Assembly (NCBI GenBank): GCA_020442465.1
Contig: JAGRJY010000133.1
Coordinates: 1-64,000 of the forward strand
Origin: Lysobacterales bacterium
GTDB taxonomy: Bacteria; Pseudomonadota; Gammaproteobacteria; Xanthomonadales; Xanthomonadaceae
DNA length: 64,000 nucleotides
Direction: 5' to 3'
The position numbers and the translations under genes were made by a program. Below, piece after piece: positions 25,280 through 34,512 of the stretch. Within the stretch, counting starts at the first letter, position 1; each line of letters begins with the position of its first letter. The notes beneath the pieces are model-generated. The model was given only the letters and a program-made list of their open reading frames with translations. It did not search any database and was not told where the DNA came from.

Positions 25280-26902
25280 TCAATCGCCGCGCGGTGCGGC
25301 GTCGATCCGCTGGGTCAGCGCGGCCGCGCCGCGGTGCAGGGGATCGGTGCGCAGTGCCCGCTGCAGCTCGAGCCGCGCCTCGCTGATGCGCTGCGTGCGC
25401 AGCAGCAGCACGGCCAGGTTGTAGTGGCCGTCGGCGAAGCGTCCGGATGGGGCGGCGGCGATCGCCTCGCGCAGGTAGCGCTCCGCCTCGCTCCATTGCT
25501 GCGTTTCGGCCAGCGCCATGCCGAGGTTGGTCAGCACGCGGTGGTTCGCCGGTCCGTGTTCGAGCTCGTGGCGGTAGAAGGTCACCGGGTCGGCCCATTG
25601 CGCTGCGCGCCATGCGGTCACCCCGGCGCCGGCGAGCGCGAACACGACGCACACAGCTTGGGCGGCCCGGATGGGGAGGGCCTCCGGTTCCTTCCAGGGT
25701 TGCAGCGCGGCCGCCATCAGGCAGGCGAAGCCCAGTCCCAGCCCGGGCATGGCCATGTACAGCCAGTGTTCGAGAAGGGTTGCGTTGAGTGCGATCAGGC
25801 CGGTGTACGGCAGCATCGCGCTGCAGCCGAGTGCGCACGCCAGCGCCAGCCTTGGCCAGCGGCGCCAGCCGAGCAGCACGATCGCCACCATCGCGAGCAC
25901 GCCGAGTCCGAAGATTCCGCGCGCCGTGAGCAAGTCGGGATAGTGCTGCGCGGCTTTTTCGTAGTACAGCGGCCAGGGCATCACGATCAGCCTGGCGTAG
26001 TCGGCAAGCACGCTGACGAAGGTAGTCAGGCGCAGGGTGAGGTCCTGTGCGTAGACGCTGTGCTCCGGGGTGAGGCCCGATCGGCCGGTGAAGTTCCATA
26101 CCGAGAGTTTGAGCGCCGACCACGCGCCGGCCAGCAGGATCGCCGCCGCCACGGTGGTGATCGCTGCGCGCGGAGGAGGGCCGTCTCGCCAGGCGCGATA
26201 CAGCAGCGCTGCAAGCAGCCACGGCGCCAGCACCACGGCGCTTTCCTTGGCAGTCAGCGCGAGCAGCATGCAGACAAGACACAGTGCGGCGTACGCTGCC
26301 CGGCCGTGAACCGGTGGTGAGCCCGGGCGTGACATCCGTTCAAAAGCGAGCATGCCGGCCCACATCCAGGCGTGGGCGAGCGGATCACCCAGGCCCGAAA
26401 TGTAGCTGACTGCCTCGGTCTGTACCGGATGCAGCCAGAACAGGCCGAGCGCGATCAGCGCCAGCGGTGCAGCGAACTGCATGCGCCGTAGCCACAGGAA
26501 GCACAGCAGGCCACCGGTGAGGTGCATCGACAGCGAGAGCGCATGAAACGGCAGGCTGGAGCTGGTGCCGAACGTGTTGGCCAACAAGGCGAACAAGCCT
26601 TGCTGTTGCGGGCGGAAGAAGTTGCTCTCGACGCCGGCGCCCGCCGTCGGGCTGTGGCTGACGATCGCTGCGAGATCGCCATCGAGTACGTGCACATTGC
26701 GCAGCACGAAGCTGTGATCGTCGAACAGGAAGCCGCCGCGCAGCGAGGGCAGATAGGCGAGCACGGTCAATGCGGCGAGCCCGGCGACGATCATCCATGG
26801 GCGGCGATCATGGCTTTCGCCCCGCGGCTTGCCGGGTTCCGTTGCTGCCGTGCGGGGCGGGATCGATGCCTCACCCTTCCGATGGCGCGCTCGCCGGTTC
26901 AC
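25280..26902 (-). CDS. TMTC-like multi-pass membrane protein with C-terminal TPR repeats
   Basis: The 540-residue product has about ten hydrophobic segments between residues 38 and 425 and two or three tetratricopeptide repeats in the last 110 residues (HRVLTNLGMALAETQQWSEA, GHYNLAVLLLRTQRISEA). An early FLFDDHSFVLRN and a later KESAVVLAPWLL resemble GT-C-type glycosyltransferases and eukaryotic TMTC O-mannosyltransferases, for which the acidic motif after the first helix is catalytic. Bacterial members are uncharacterised. The annotated start is GTG 26902, 34 bp after the kinase gene; no clear Shine-Dalgarno exists, and a start nearer the first helix is possible. Confidence 0.72.
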   Translation of the reverse strand: MNRRARHRKGEASIPPRTAATEPGKPRGESHDRRPWMIVAGLAALTVLAYLPSLRGGFLFDDHSFVLRNVHVLDGDLAAIVSHSPTAGAGVESNFFRPQQQGLFALLANTFGTSSSLPFHALSLSMHLTGGLLCFLWLRRMQFAAPLALIALGLFWLHPVQTEAVSYISGLGDPLAHAWMWAGMLAFERMSRPGSPPVHGRAAYAALCLVCMLLALTAKESAVVLAPWLLAALLYRAWRDGPPPRAAITTVAAAILLAGAWSALKLSVWNFTGRSGLTPEHSVYAQDLTLRLTTFVSVLADYARLIVMPWPLYYEKAAQHYPDLLTARGIFGLGVLAMVAIVLLGWRRWPRLALACALGCSAMLPYTGLIALNATLLEHWLYMAMPGLGLGFACLMAAALQPWKEPEALPIRAAQAVCVVFALAGAGVTAWRAAQWADPVTFYRHELEHGPANHRVLTNLGMALAETQQWSEAERYLREAIAAAPSGRFADGHYNLAVLLLRTQRISEARLELQRALRTDPLHRGAAALTQRIDAAPRGD

Positions 26903-26936
26903 GAGCGGGCGAACCGGCGGGCGCGAAGCCTCGGCA

Positions 26937-28259
26937 TCATCCGCCGCGCTCGTTCTGCTGCTGCGGAATCCACAGCGTGACGCAGAGTCCGCCGCCGTCC
27001 CGATTGCTCAGCACGATGCGGCCGCCATGTGCTTCGGCGATCTCGCGCGTCAGTGCCAAGCCCAGTCCGGTGCCGCTGCGCTTGGTCGAGTAGAACGGCA
27101 GCAGAGCGCTGGCCATCACCGGCTCGCTCATGCCGCTGCCTCGGTCACGCACCTCGATGCGCCACTGGCCGGCGACCTCCTTCACCTCGACTTCCACCGA
27201 ATCGGCCGGTGCGCCGGCCTCGACCGCATTCTTGGCCAGATTCACCAGGGCCTGCCCGAGCTGCGCCGGATCGGCCCAGGCCACACTCTGCTCGGGGGCG
27301 GACCAGGTAAACGGCTGCTGGGTTGCCAGCGCTTCCAGAAAGCGCTGCCAGGCGAACCGTTCGGGACGTGGTGCGGGCAGCTTCGCGAAGGTGGCGTAGC
27401 CGCGTACGAAGCGGTCCAGATGCGCGGCGCGTTCTTCGATGGTGGCGAACACCTTCTCCAGACGCTCCGGCTGGCCGCGCTGGACCAGCTCGTGGCCCGA
27501 GTGCGCCAGCGACGAGATCGGCGCCAGCGAGTTGTTGAGCTCGTGGCTGATGACCCGGATGACCTTCTTCCACACTGCGACTTCCTGTCGGCTCAGTTCG
27601 CGGGTGATGCGCCGGATCAGGTGCAGGGTGTGATGACGCCCGTGCAGGCTGAAGCTGCGTCGCGACAGGTGGAAGGACTCTTCCTGATCTTCGATGCGCG
27701 CGGTGAAGATGCCGTCCTGGCCCTCCTGCATCGAGGCGCGCATGGCCTCCGGCGCCCGCGCGACCAGCTCGTCGAAGCGGTGTCCTTCGAGCTTGCTGCG
27801 GGTGCCGAACAGCTTGCGTGCGGCGAGATTGGCGTAGACCACGTGCCCGGCGGCGTCTTCCAGCAGCAGGGCTGTAGGTGTGTTCTGCACCACCGTATCA
27901 AGCAGCAGTTCGCGCTGGAACAGCTGTTGGCGCTCGTCGCGCAAGACTCCGCCGAGTTCGTTGTAGGCCTCGACCAGGTCGCCGAGCTCGTCATCGCGGT
28001 CGCGGTGCACCGACGTGGCGAAGTCGCCGTCCCGGTAGCTGGCCACGGCGCCACTGAGCGTGCGGACCAGGGCGGCGATCGGCCGAATCAGGCGATGTCC
28101 CAGCCAGGCCGCCAGCGGCACGATCAGCAGCGCCGCCAGCGCCGTCGCCAGCAGCGCATCATCGAGCAGGACGAACAGCAGGTAGACCAACCAGCAGCCG
28201 GCCAGTGCCGCCAGCGCGAGCAGCATCGCCAACTTGCCCTGCAATGAAACGCGTCGCAC
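26937..28259 (-). CDS. NtrY-type sensor histidine kinase
   Basis: The 440-residue product has two closely spaced membrane segments (10-32, 36-56) with almost no periplasmic loop, a HAMP-like linker (about 55-105), a PAS domain (about 118-205), and a kinase core with His239 in ISHELNNSLAPI. The ATP site follows in NLAKNAVEAGA, DRGSGM and GTGLGLALTREIAEAHGG. The NtrY-like layout suggests it senses a membrane or cytoplasmic cue rather than a soluble periplasmic ligand. It should phosphorylate the adjacent NtrC-type activator. The start is GTG 28259 with GGGGAG 11 nt upstream. Confidence 0.88.
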   Translation of the reverse strand: MRRVSLQGKLAMLLALAALAGCWLVYLLFVLLDDALLATALAALLIVPLAAWLGHRLIRPIAALVRTLSGAVASYRDGDFATSVHRDRDDELGDLVEAYNELGGVLRDERQQLFQRELLLDTVVQNTPTALLLEDAAGHVVYANLAARKLFGTRSKLEGHRFDELVARAPEAMRASMQEGQDGIFTARIEDQEESFHLSRRSFSLHGRHHTLHLIRRITRELSRQEVAVWKKVIRVISHELNNSLAPISSLAHSGHELVQRGQPERLEKVFATIEERAAHLDRFVRGYATFAKLPAPRPERFAWQRFLEALATQQPFTWSAPEQSVAWADPAQLGQALVNLAKNAVEAGAPADSVEVEVKEVAGQWRIEVRDRGSGMSEPVMASALLPFYSTKRSGTGLGLALTREIAEAHGGRIVLSNRDGGGLCVTLWIPQQQNERGG

Positions 28260-28354
28260 CGTGGCCTACTCCCCGCGCGGTCGAATTCGGTCGCTGCGGA
28301 TTGTGACAGCAAGCGCGCCGCAGGTTGGCCCTGCGCACCGCGTCGTCACCGCAA

Positions 28355-29707
28355 TCAACGCGCGCTGTCGGCTTCGATGCCGAGCTTCTCCATGCGCCGG
28401 TACAAGGCCTGCCGCGACAGGCCCAGTTCGGCGGCTGCGGCGCTGATCACGCCATCGTGACGCTGCAGCGCTTCTTCAATCGTGTCGCGCTCGACGACGG
28501 GCACGGCGACCGATCGGCGCGTCGCTGGTGCTGGCCGCGGCAGGCCGAGGTCGTCGGCGCTGATGCGGCCGTCGCGACACAGCAGCACGGCACGCTCCAC
28601 CGCGTTTTTCAGCTCGCGGATGTTGCCCGGCCACAAGTGGGCGCGCATCGCGGCGAAAGCCGAGTCGTCGAGGCGCGCACGACCCGCGACGAAATGTTCG
28701 GCCAGCGGTTCGACGTCTTCGATGCGCTCGGCCAGCGGCGGCAGGCTGAGTTCGATCAGGTTGAGCCGATAGTAGAGGTCTTCGCGGAAGCGGCCTTCGC
28801 GGATCATCGCCGGCAGGTCGGCATTGGTGGCGCTGACCACCCGCACCTTGACCTGACGTGTGCGCGTCGAGCCGAGACGCTCGAACTGCCCGGTCTCGAG
28901 CACCCGCAGCAGCTTCATCTGCCCGCCGAGCGGCAGGTTGCCGATTTCGTCCAGGAACAGCGTGCCGCCGTCCGCCGCTTCGAAGCGTCCTTCGCGCGCC
29001 TTGTTCGCGCCGGTATAGGCGCCGGCCTCGGCGCCGAACAGCTCGGCTTCGATCAGGTCCTGCGGCAGCGCGCCGCAGTTGACCGTGATGAAGGGCCCTT
29101 CGCGGACGCTGGAGTTGACCTGGACGATTTCGGCGATGCGCTCCTTGCCGGCGCCGTTCGGTCCGGTGATCAGGATCGGCACGTCGGCGCGGGCCACCTG
29201 GCAGGCGGTCGACACCAGTCGTTCCATCGACTCCGAGGCGAACACGATGCCGCGCAGGTCGTAGCGGTCGCGCAGGGCGCTGCGCTGGCGCTGGCGTGCG
29301 CGTTGCGTAGCGCTGGCTTCGCGCCGCGAGCGTCCCAGTTCGGTGAGATTGCGTACGGTGGTGACCAGCTTGCGGTCGTCCCACGGTTTGCCGAGGTAGT
29401 CGGCCGCGCCGGCCCTGACCAGATCGACGGCAGTGGCGAGGTCGGTCCAGGCGGTCAGCAGGATCACCGGCATGTCCGGCTCGATCTCGCGGATCGCGTT
29501 GAACAGCGCCACTCCCTCTTCCCCCGAGGTGGTGTCGGCGGTGAAGTTCATGTCCTGGATCACCAGATCGATGTCGTGTTCGTCGAGCACGGCCAGGCCC
29601 TCGTCGGGACTGCCGGCGAGCTGCACCTCGAAATCGTGCAGCTGCAACAGCACCTCGAGCGCGGTGCAGACCTGGGAGTTGTCGTCGATGACCAGAACGG
29701 TGGGCAT
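28355..29707 (-). CDS. NtrC-family sigma-54-dependent response regulator
   Basis: The 450-residue product has a receiver domain with Asp8, Asp9, the phospho-acceptor Asp52 and Lys107, then an AAA+ domain with Walker A GPNGAGKE (182-189), the sigma-54-contacting loop GAYTGA (229-234), Walker B LFLDEIG (250-256) and a Fis-type helix-turn-helix near the C-terminus ([17 protein letters not shown]). GAYTGA replaces the usual GAFTGA and the Walker A is less typical than GESGTGKE; both changes are conservative. It lies between its kinase and the ABC transporter genes on one strand, and a sigma-54 promoter precedes the transporter operon, so autoregulation is likely. Confidence 0.92.
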   Translation of the reverse strand: MPTVLVIDDNSQVCTALEVLLQLHDFEVQLAGSPDEGLAVLDEHDIDLVIQDMNFTADTTSGEEGVALFNAIREIEPDMPVILLTAWTDLATAVDLVRAGAADYLGKPWDDRKLVTTVRNLTELGRSRREASATQRARQRQRSALRDRYDLRGIVFASESMERLVSTACQVARADVPILITGPNGAGKERIAEIVQVNSSVREGPFITVNCGALPQDLIEAELFGAEAGAYTGANKAREGRFEAADGGTLFLDEIGNLPLGGQMKLLRVLETGQFERLGSTRTRQVKVRVVSATNADLPAMIREGRFREDLYYRLNLIELSLPPLAERIEDVEPLAEHFVAGRARLDDSAFAAMRAHLWPGNIRELKNAVERAVLLCRDGRISADDLGLPRPAPATRRSVAVPVVERDTIEEALQRHDGVISAAAAELGLSRQALYRRMEKLGIEADSAR

Positions 29708-29753
29708 AGGGCGGATTATCGAACGGGGGCGGCCGGGCAGGAAGGGCGTGCCC

Positions 29754-29790
29754 TCGCGCGACGGACGTCCGAGGACGACCCGTCGCGCGA
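29754..29790 (-). terminator. Large hairpin between transporter and regulator genes
   Basis: The arms TCGCGCGACGG (29754-29764) and CCGTCGCGCGA (29780-29790) are perfect 11-bp complements, and the loop holds a further GTCC/GGAC pairing. It starts 10 bp past the stop of the last permease gene and ends 47 bp before the activator start. No T run follows, so it may cause partial termination or protect the transporter mRNA; a protein-binding dyad is also possible. Confidence 0.5.
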
Positions 29791-29800
29791 TCGGCGCAGG

Positions 29801-31033
29801 TCAGACTGTGCGTGTGGCCACGGCAGGCGACACCCGCGACGCACGACGTGCGGGCCCGAAGGCGGCGAGCTGGCCGAGCAGCAGCACGATGACTGCGCCG
29901 ACCGGCACCCAGATCGCATCGATGCGCGGAAGGCCGGCGACATTCATCAGCACCGCGTTCAGCACGTAGGCGAGCACCGCGCCGCCGATCGCACCGATGC
30001 TGCCGATGATGAAGTTCTCGGTGAGGAAGTACTGCAGGATGTTCGGGCGCGTGGCGCCCAGGGCGCGGCGGGTGCCGATCTGCTTGACGCGCTGGGTGAC
30101 CCAGAAGCTGACCAGCCCGACGATGCCCAGGCCGGTGACCAGCAGCAGGGCACCAATCACCACGCTGAGCAGGGTGGCGACGGCGCGATCATTCTCGTAG
30201 AAGCGCGCGCGCATCTCTTCGAAGCTGAGCAGGCTGCGCACGATGCGCTGGCTGTTGCTGGCGGCGAGCATGGCTTCGACTTCGCCCATCAGGCGGTCGC
30301 GCTGGCCGGGCTCGGCGCGCACGACGTAGCGCGTGAACGGACTGCTGACCATCGCATAGGGCACCAGGGTGGCGCGCTCCTCGATCTGGCCCCAGCCGCT
30401 CCAGGGCGCGCGAAGGCGCGCGACGATGCCGATGATGCGCGCCTTCGGGTCCTTCTCCGGGTCGGCCATGATCACTTCCCGGCCGACCACCGTGCGCACG
30501 TCCTCGACATCGGGGAACAGCGCGCGGGCGAGGTCTTCGGTGATGATGACGGCGGGCGGAGCAAGACCGGTTTCGGGACCGAAGTCGATGATCTCCTGCT
30601 GCTCGAAGTTGCGCCCGGCCACGAGATCGAGACCATAGGTGGCGATGGCGAATTCGTCGGCGAAAAAGATCGCGCTGCCGATGCTGATGTTCGGCTCCTC
30701 GGCGCGATCCTGGATGCTGGTGCTCCAGCCGCCGTTAGACAGCGGCATCGAATTGGTGGCGAACGCCGCCTGCACGCCGGGCAGGCGGCGCAGACGATGC
30801 AGGTCGTCGGCGCGCACCGACTTCACGTCGAAACTCTGCGAGAAGCCGACGCTGCTGACCGTGAACACGTTCGCCTCGTCAAGACCCGAGGGCCTGCTCA
30901 TCAGGTCGAGGCGCGCCTGGATAATGAACAGTGCGTTCACCACCACGGCAAGGGTGAGCGCAACCTGCAGCCCGATCAGGATCAGGCCGGCCTTGTTGCG
31001 CAGCAGAGCGGAGAAGATCGGTCGAACTCCCAT
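29801..31033 (-). CDS. MacB/FtsX-type ABC transporter permease (second)
   Basis: The 410-residue product has one N-terminal helix (about 15-40), a large periplasmic domain and three C-terminal helices (about 280-305, 335-360, 372-395). This is the FtsX/MacB permease layout. The stretch VTQRVKQIGTRRALGATR is the coupling-helix region that meets the ATPase. It lacks a nucleotide-binding domain. It lies 9 bp after the other permease, so the two probably form a heterodimer with the single ATPase. The substrate is unknown; family members work as mechanotransmission pumps for peptides, antibiotics, siderophores or lipoproteins. Confidence 0.88.
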   Translation of the reverse strand: MGVRPIFSALLRNKAGLILIGLQVALTLAVVVNALFIIQARLDLMSRPSGLDEANVFTVSSVGFSQSFDVKSVRADDLHRLRRLPGVQAAFATNSMPLSNGGWSTSIQDRAEEPNISIGSAIFFADEFAIATYGLDLVAGRNFEQQEIIDFGPETGLAPPAVIITEDLARALFPDVEDVRTVVGREVIMADPEKDPKARIIGIVARLRAPWSGWGQIEERATLVPYAMVSSPFTRYVVRAEPGQRDRLMGEVEAMLAASNSQRIVRSLLSFEEMRARFYENDRAVATLLSVVIGALLLVTGLGIVGLVSFWVTQRVKQIGTRRALGATRPNILQYFLTENFIIGSIGAIGGAVLAYVLNAVLMNVAGLPRIDAIWVPVGAVIVLLLGQLAAFGPARRASRVSPAVATRTV

Positions 31034-31042
31034 GACGAACTC

Positions 31043-32362
31043 CTAGTTCGATTTCAGCTGTGCGGCAGGCGCGACCTGGCAGGCGCGCCAGGTGGGAAAC
31101 AGTCCGGCCAGCAGGCTGGCCAGCATCGACAGTCCGATGGCGAACAGCACCAAGGCAGGATCCAGCTGGGTGAGGGGCTCGGCGTCGCGCACCAGCGCGC
31201 GCACTCCGGCCAGTCCCGCATAGGCGACCACCAGTCCGAGCAGACCGCCGGCCAGACCGATGGCGCCGGACTCGATCAGGAACTGGGAGAACACTTGCCG
31301 CCGGCTGGCGCCGAGTGCGCGCCGCACGCCGATCTCGCCCGAGCGGCCGAGGAACTTGGCGAGCATCAGGCCGATCGTGTTGATCAGGCACACCAGCAGG
31401 AAGGCCGAAGCGATGCCCAGCGAGATCGGCACGTCGCGCCCCACCACATTGCGCTCCTGCAGCCACGACATCACTGGCTGGACCCGGTTGTTCAGCGGGC
31501 GGGCGAAGCGCCCCAGCTTCTTCTGCTCGCCGACATAGGCGTCGAGGAAGGCGTGGTAGGCATCGCGCTCGGCAGCCGAGTCGACCTGGACCCAGAACTG
31601 CAGCCAGACGCATTCGGAGGCCAGCCAGGCGTCGTAGGTCGCGTCGGCCGGCGAGGTATAGCAGTTGTTGTTGCCGGCGCTGCGCAGGCGCAGATCGTCG
31701 TTGACCGTGAACGGGACGTAGAAGTCTTCCGGGGTGTCGAACTCGCCCTGGGTGATGTCGAAGTACTTCGGCAGCGGACGCCAGTCATCGAGCACGCCCA
31801 CCACGCGGTAGTTGAAGTCGCCGAGTTTGACTTCGCGGCCGACGCTGTCCTCGCCGCCGAAAATCTTGTCGTTGGTTTCGCGCGAGAGCACGACCACTTT
31901 GGCGCGTTCGTCGTCGACGCTGCGATCCCAGGGCCCGCCGAACAGGAACCTCGGCTCGAACATGGGGAAGAAATCCGCATAGGTCATGCGCGCGATGGCA
32001 TTGAACGGCTTGACCTCGGCATGGGTCGGTTGCACCGCGAACGCGACGCGCATCATCAGGGTCTGGTAGCGCGCCTCGCGCGCCTGCATCAGCGCCCGGC
32101 CGTCCTGGTAGGTGACCTGGTCGGGCGGCACCGGTCCGTCCTTGGTCTCGCCCCAGGCCTCGTCGGCACTCCAGTTGTCCACGCGCACGATGTGCAGCTT
32201 GTCGCTCTTCCACGGTATCGGGTCGGACGACATCATGTGGAACATGGCGTACAGGGTCATGAACGCGCCGATGCCGAGCGCGATCGCGGTGATCATCAGG
32301 GTGGTGAGGATCGGGTTGCGGCGCAGGCTGCGCGCGCCGAGCCAGGCGTAGTAGCGGAACAT
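31043..32362 (-). CDS. MacB/FtsX-type ABC transporter permease (first)
   Basis: The 439-residue product has the same plan as its downstream neighbour: an N-terminal helix (20-42), a periplasmic domain to about 315 and three C-terminal helices, with LGRSGEIGVRRALGASRRQV as the coupling region. The periplasmic domain has a pair of cysteines, one in the NNNCYTS stretch and one in ASECVW. The two permeases are clearly paralogous but diverged in the periplasmic part, as expected for partners in a heteromeric complex. It starts 9 bp after the ATPase gene. Confidence 0.88.
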   Translation of the reverse strand: MFRYYAWLGARSLRRNPILTTLMITAIALGIGAFMTLYAMFHMMSSDPIPWKSDKLHIVRVDNWSADEAWGETKDGPVPPDQVTYQDGRALMQAREARYQTLMMRVAFAVQPTHAEVKPFNAIARMTYADFFPMFEPRFLFGGPWDRSVDDERAKVVVLSRETNDKIFGGEDSVGREVKLGDFNYRVVGVLDDWRPLPKYFDITQGEFDTPEDFYVPFTVNDDLRLRSAGNNNCYTSPADATYDAWLASECVWLQFWVQVDSAAERDAYHAFLDAYVGEQKKLGRFARPLNNRVQPVMSWLQERNVVGRDVPISLGIASAFLLVCLINTIGLMLAKFLGRSGEIGVRRALGASRRQVFSQFLIESGAIGLAGGLLGLVVAYAGLAGVRALVRDAEPLTQLDPALVLFAIGLSMLASLLAGLFPTWRACQVAPAAQLKSN

Positions 32363-32371
32363 GGCGGCTCC

Positions 32372-33097
32372 TCAGGCGGTGGCGGCGTTCTGCGGGACGG
32401 CTTCGCGCGACGACGCCAGCACCGGTTCGCTGCTGATGTCGACCAGCTGGCCGTCGATGATGTGCACGTTGCGCTCGGCGCGCGCGGCCAGCTCCGGATC
32501 GTGGGTGACCATGATCACCGTGGTGCCCTGGGCATTGATCTCCTCCAGCAGTTCCATCACCGAACGCGCCATCAGCGAATCGAGATTGCCGGTCGGCTCG
32601 TCGGCGAGCAGCAGCTTGGGTGCGCCGGCGAGCGCGCGGGCGATGGCCACACGCTGCTGCTGTCCGCCCGACAGTTCGCTCGGGTAGTGGCGCAGTCGCG
32701 ACGACAGACCGACGCGGGCCAGCGCCGCTTCGATGCGTTGCCTGCGCTCGGCGGCAGGCAGGCCGCGGTAGCGCAGCGGCACGTCGACGTTGTCGAACAG
32801 GTTGAGGTCGGGGATCAGGTTGAAGCTTTGGAAGATGAAGCCGATCTTCTCGTTGCGCAGGCGCGAGCGTTGGCTGTCGTTGAGACCGGCCACCTCGATG
32901 CCGTCGAGCCGGTAGCTGCCGTTGGTGTGCTCTTCGAGCAGGCCGGCGATGTTGAGGAAGGTCGTCTTGCCCGAACCGGAAGGACCGGTCACGGCGACGA
33001 ACTCGCCTTCCTTCACGTCGAGCGAGATCTCGCGCAGCGCATGGGTCTCGACCAGGTGGGTGCGGTAGATCTTGGAGAGGTTCTGCATCTGCAGCAT
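32372..33097 (-). CDS. ABC transporter ATPase, MacB/LolD type
   Basis: The 241-residue product has Walker A GPSGSGKT (38-45), a Q-loop in FIFQSFNLIPDL, the signature LSGGQQQRVAIARA, Walker B LLLADEPTGNLD and the switch histidine in VTHDPEL. These place it in the LolD/MacB ATPase group that drives FtsX-type permeases. It is flanked by the membrane-fusion gene upstream and two permease genes downstream with short gaps, giving a complete tripartite inner-membrane complex. An outer-membrane channel such as TolC is not encoded here. Confidence 0.93.
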   Translation of the reverse strand: MLQMQNLSKIYRTHLVETHALREISLDVKEGEFVAVTGPSGSGKTTFLNIAGLLEEHTNGSYRLDGIEVAGLNDSQRSRLRNEKIGFIFQSFNLIPDLNLFDNVDVPLRYRGLPAAERRQRIEAALARVGLSSRLRHYPSELSGGQQQRVAIARALAGAPKLLLADEPTGNLDSLMARSVMELLEEINAQGTTVIMVTHDPELAARAERNVHIIDGQLVDISSEPVLASSREAVPQNAATA

Positions 33098-33138
33098 GGC
33101 GGTTCCTCGAAACGTCGCGAACAGGGGTAGGGGAGGCG

Positions 33139-34410
33139 TCAGCGCGCGATCAGCACGCGCTCGGCACCACGGAATTCATCGATGCTGGAAATCACCACCT
33201 GGTCGCCTTCGACCAGGCCGGAGAGAATCTCGACCGCGGAGAGGCTGGTGGAGCCCACCTGCACCTGGCGGCGCACGGCGATGCCGTCTTCGACCACGTA
33301 GGCGATGCGTCCGCCGCCGGTGTCGACGAAGGGGCCGCGCGAGAGCAGCAGCACGTCGGGCTTCTCTTCGATGAGGATGCGCACGTCGACGCGCTGGTTC
33401 TGTCGCACGCTGGTCGGCTGGCCTTCGGCGAACCGTACCCTGCCGATCACCTGGTGCTGGGTGATTTCCGGCGCGATCGACACCAGCTCGCCGGGATGGC
33501 GGTCGCTGCCGATGCGGATCTCGGCCTGCATGCCGAGACCGAGGTCGTCCGCCATGGTTTCCGGCACCTGCACCTCGATCTCCAGCGCTCCCAGGTCGAC
33601 GACCGTGAGCAGGGCCTGGTTGAGGGCAACCGCGGAGCGGTCGGCCACGGCCACGCTGCCGACCAGCCCGGCCACCGGCGCGCGGATCGACAGGCCGTCG
33701 ACCACGCGCTGCAGTTCCGCCACGCGCAGGCGCTGGCGCTCCAGGCCCAGTTCACGGGTCTCCTGTTCGAAAGCGAGGCTCTCGCGCGACAGGGCCGCGT
33801 CGCCGCTCGCATGGTCGAAGCCGAGCTCGGCCTTCTTCAGATCGTCCTTCGCGCGCTGGTATTCGACCTCGCTGATCGCACGAATGGACCAGGACTTCTC
33901 GGCCCGCGCCATCTCGCGCCGCGCGGCATCGCGCGCCACTTCAGCCTCATCCAGAGCGCGGCGCGTGCCCAGCAACTGCTGCCGGGTGGTGATGCGCTGC
34001 CGCTTCACCTCGATGTCGAGCGATTGCAGGGTCGCCTCTTCCTGGCGCAGCAGGCTCTGCACCTCGGGGCTGTCGATCTCGGCGAGCACATCCCCCTGTT
34101 TCACTTTGGCGCCGGCCTGCGCCTTCAACGCGATGGTGCCGGCGGCGGGTGCATACAACGTCGGACTCACCGCGGCGACGACGCGTCCGGGCACCTGCAC
34201 GTCGCGCAACAGGGTGCCGCGGCGCACCGTGTCGATGCGCAGCCGCTCGCTGCTGACCGATGCCTCGGCGATGAACCAGCGCTGCATCATCGGCGCCAGC
34301 ATCAGGGCCACCGCGAGCGCCACCGCGCCGGCAATCAGACCGCGACGGTGCGCGCGCCACCACGGCGGGCGGGCAAGCACGACGTCCTGGGCTGAGGTGT
34401 CTCGAATCAT
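33139..34410 (-). CDS. Periplasmic membrane-fusion (HlyD/MacA-like) protein
   Basis: The 423-residue product has an N-terminal membrane anchor (about 25-45), a biotinyl-lipoyl half-motif (PAAGTIALKAQAGAKVKQGDVLAEI), a helical hairpin of about 110 residues rich in Arg, Glu and Gln, and the closing half-motif with IRAPVAGLVGSVAVADRSAV. It would connect the FtsX-type permeases to an outer-membrane channel. It is the first gene of the operon, about 26 bases downstream of the transcription start expected from the sigma-54 promoter. Confidence 0.9.
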   Translation of the reverse strand: MIRDTSAQDVVLARPPWWRAHRRGLIAGAVALAVALMLAPMMQRWFIAEASVSSERLRIDTVRRGTLLRDVQVPGRVVAAVSPTLYAPAAGTIALKAQAGAKVKQGDVLAEIDSPEVQSLLRQEEATLQSLDIEVKRQRITTRQQLLGTRRALDEAEVARDAARREMARAEKSWSIRAISEVEYQRAKDDLKKAELGFDHASGDAALSRESLAFEQETRELGLERQRLRVAELQRVVDGLSIRAPVAGLVGSVAVADRSAVALNQALLTVVDLGALEIEVQVPETMADDLGLGMQAEIRIGSDRHPGELVSIAPEITQHQVIGRVRFAEGQPTSVRQNQRVDVRILIEEKPDVLLLSRGPFVDTGGGRIAYVVEDGIAVRRQVQVGSTSLSAVEILSGLVEGDQVVISSIDEFRGAERVLIAR

Positions 34411-34446
34411 GGGTGGGCAGACCGAAGGCGGAACTGCTGACAGTTC

Positions 34447-34462
34447 TGCACGATCCGTGCCA
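34447..34462 (-). promoter_or_regulatory. Sigma-54 (RpoN) promoter of the ABC transporter operon
   Basis: On the minus strand the bases read TGGCACG-GATC-GTGCA. The RpoN consensus is TGGCACG-N4-TTGCA/T; eleven of the twelve defined bases match, the invariant GG and GC are correctly spaced, and only one T of the -12 element differs. Transcription would start near 34436, 26 bases before the membrane-fusion start codon. The same operon encodes an NtrC-type activator, which makes a chance match unlikely. Confidence 0.75.
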
Positions 34463-34512
34463 GCGCGTCGCCGCGCGCAAGTATTTGATTTTGCGGGTCA
34501 GGGTGCGTCACC

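Noticed and set aside
28325..33130. A 1601-codon open frame on the plus strand, opposite the regulator and ABC transporter genes
   Set aside because: It is antisense to five well-supported genes, has Arg/His/Gln/Asp-rich shadow composition and no domain. Long antisense frames are expected at this GC content.
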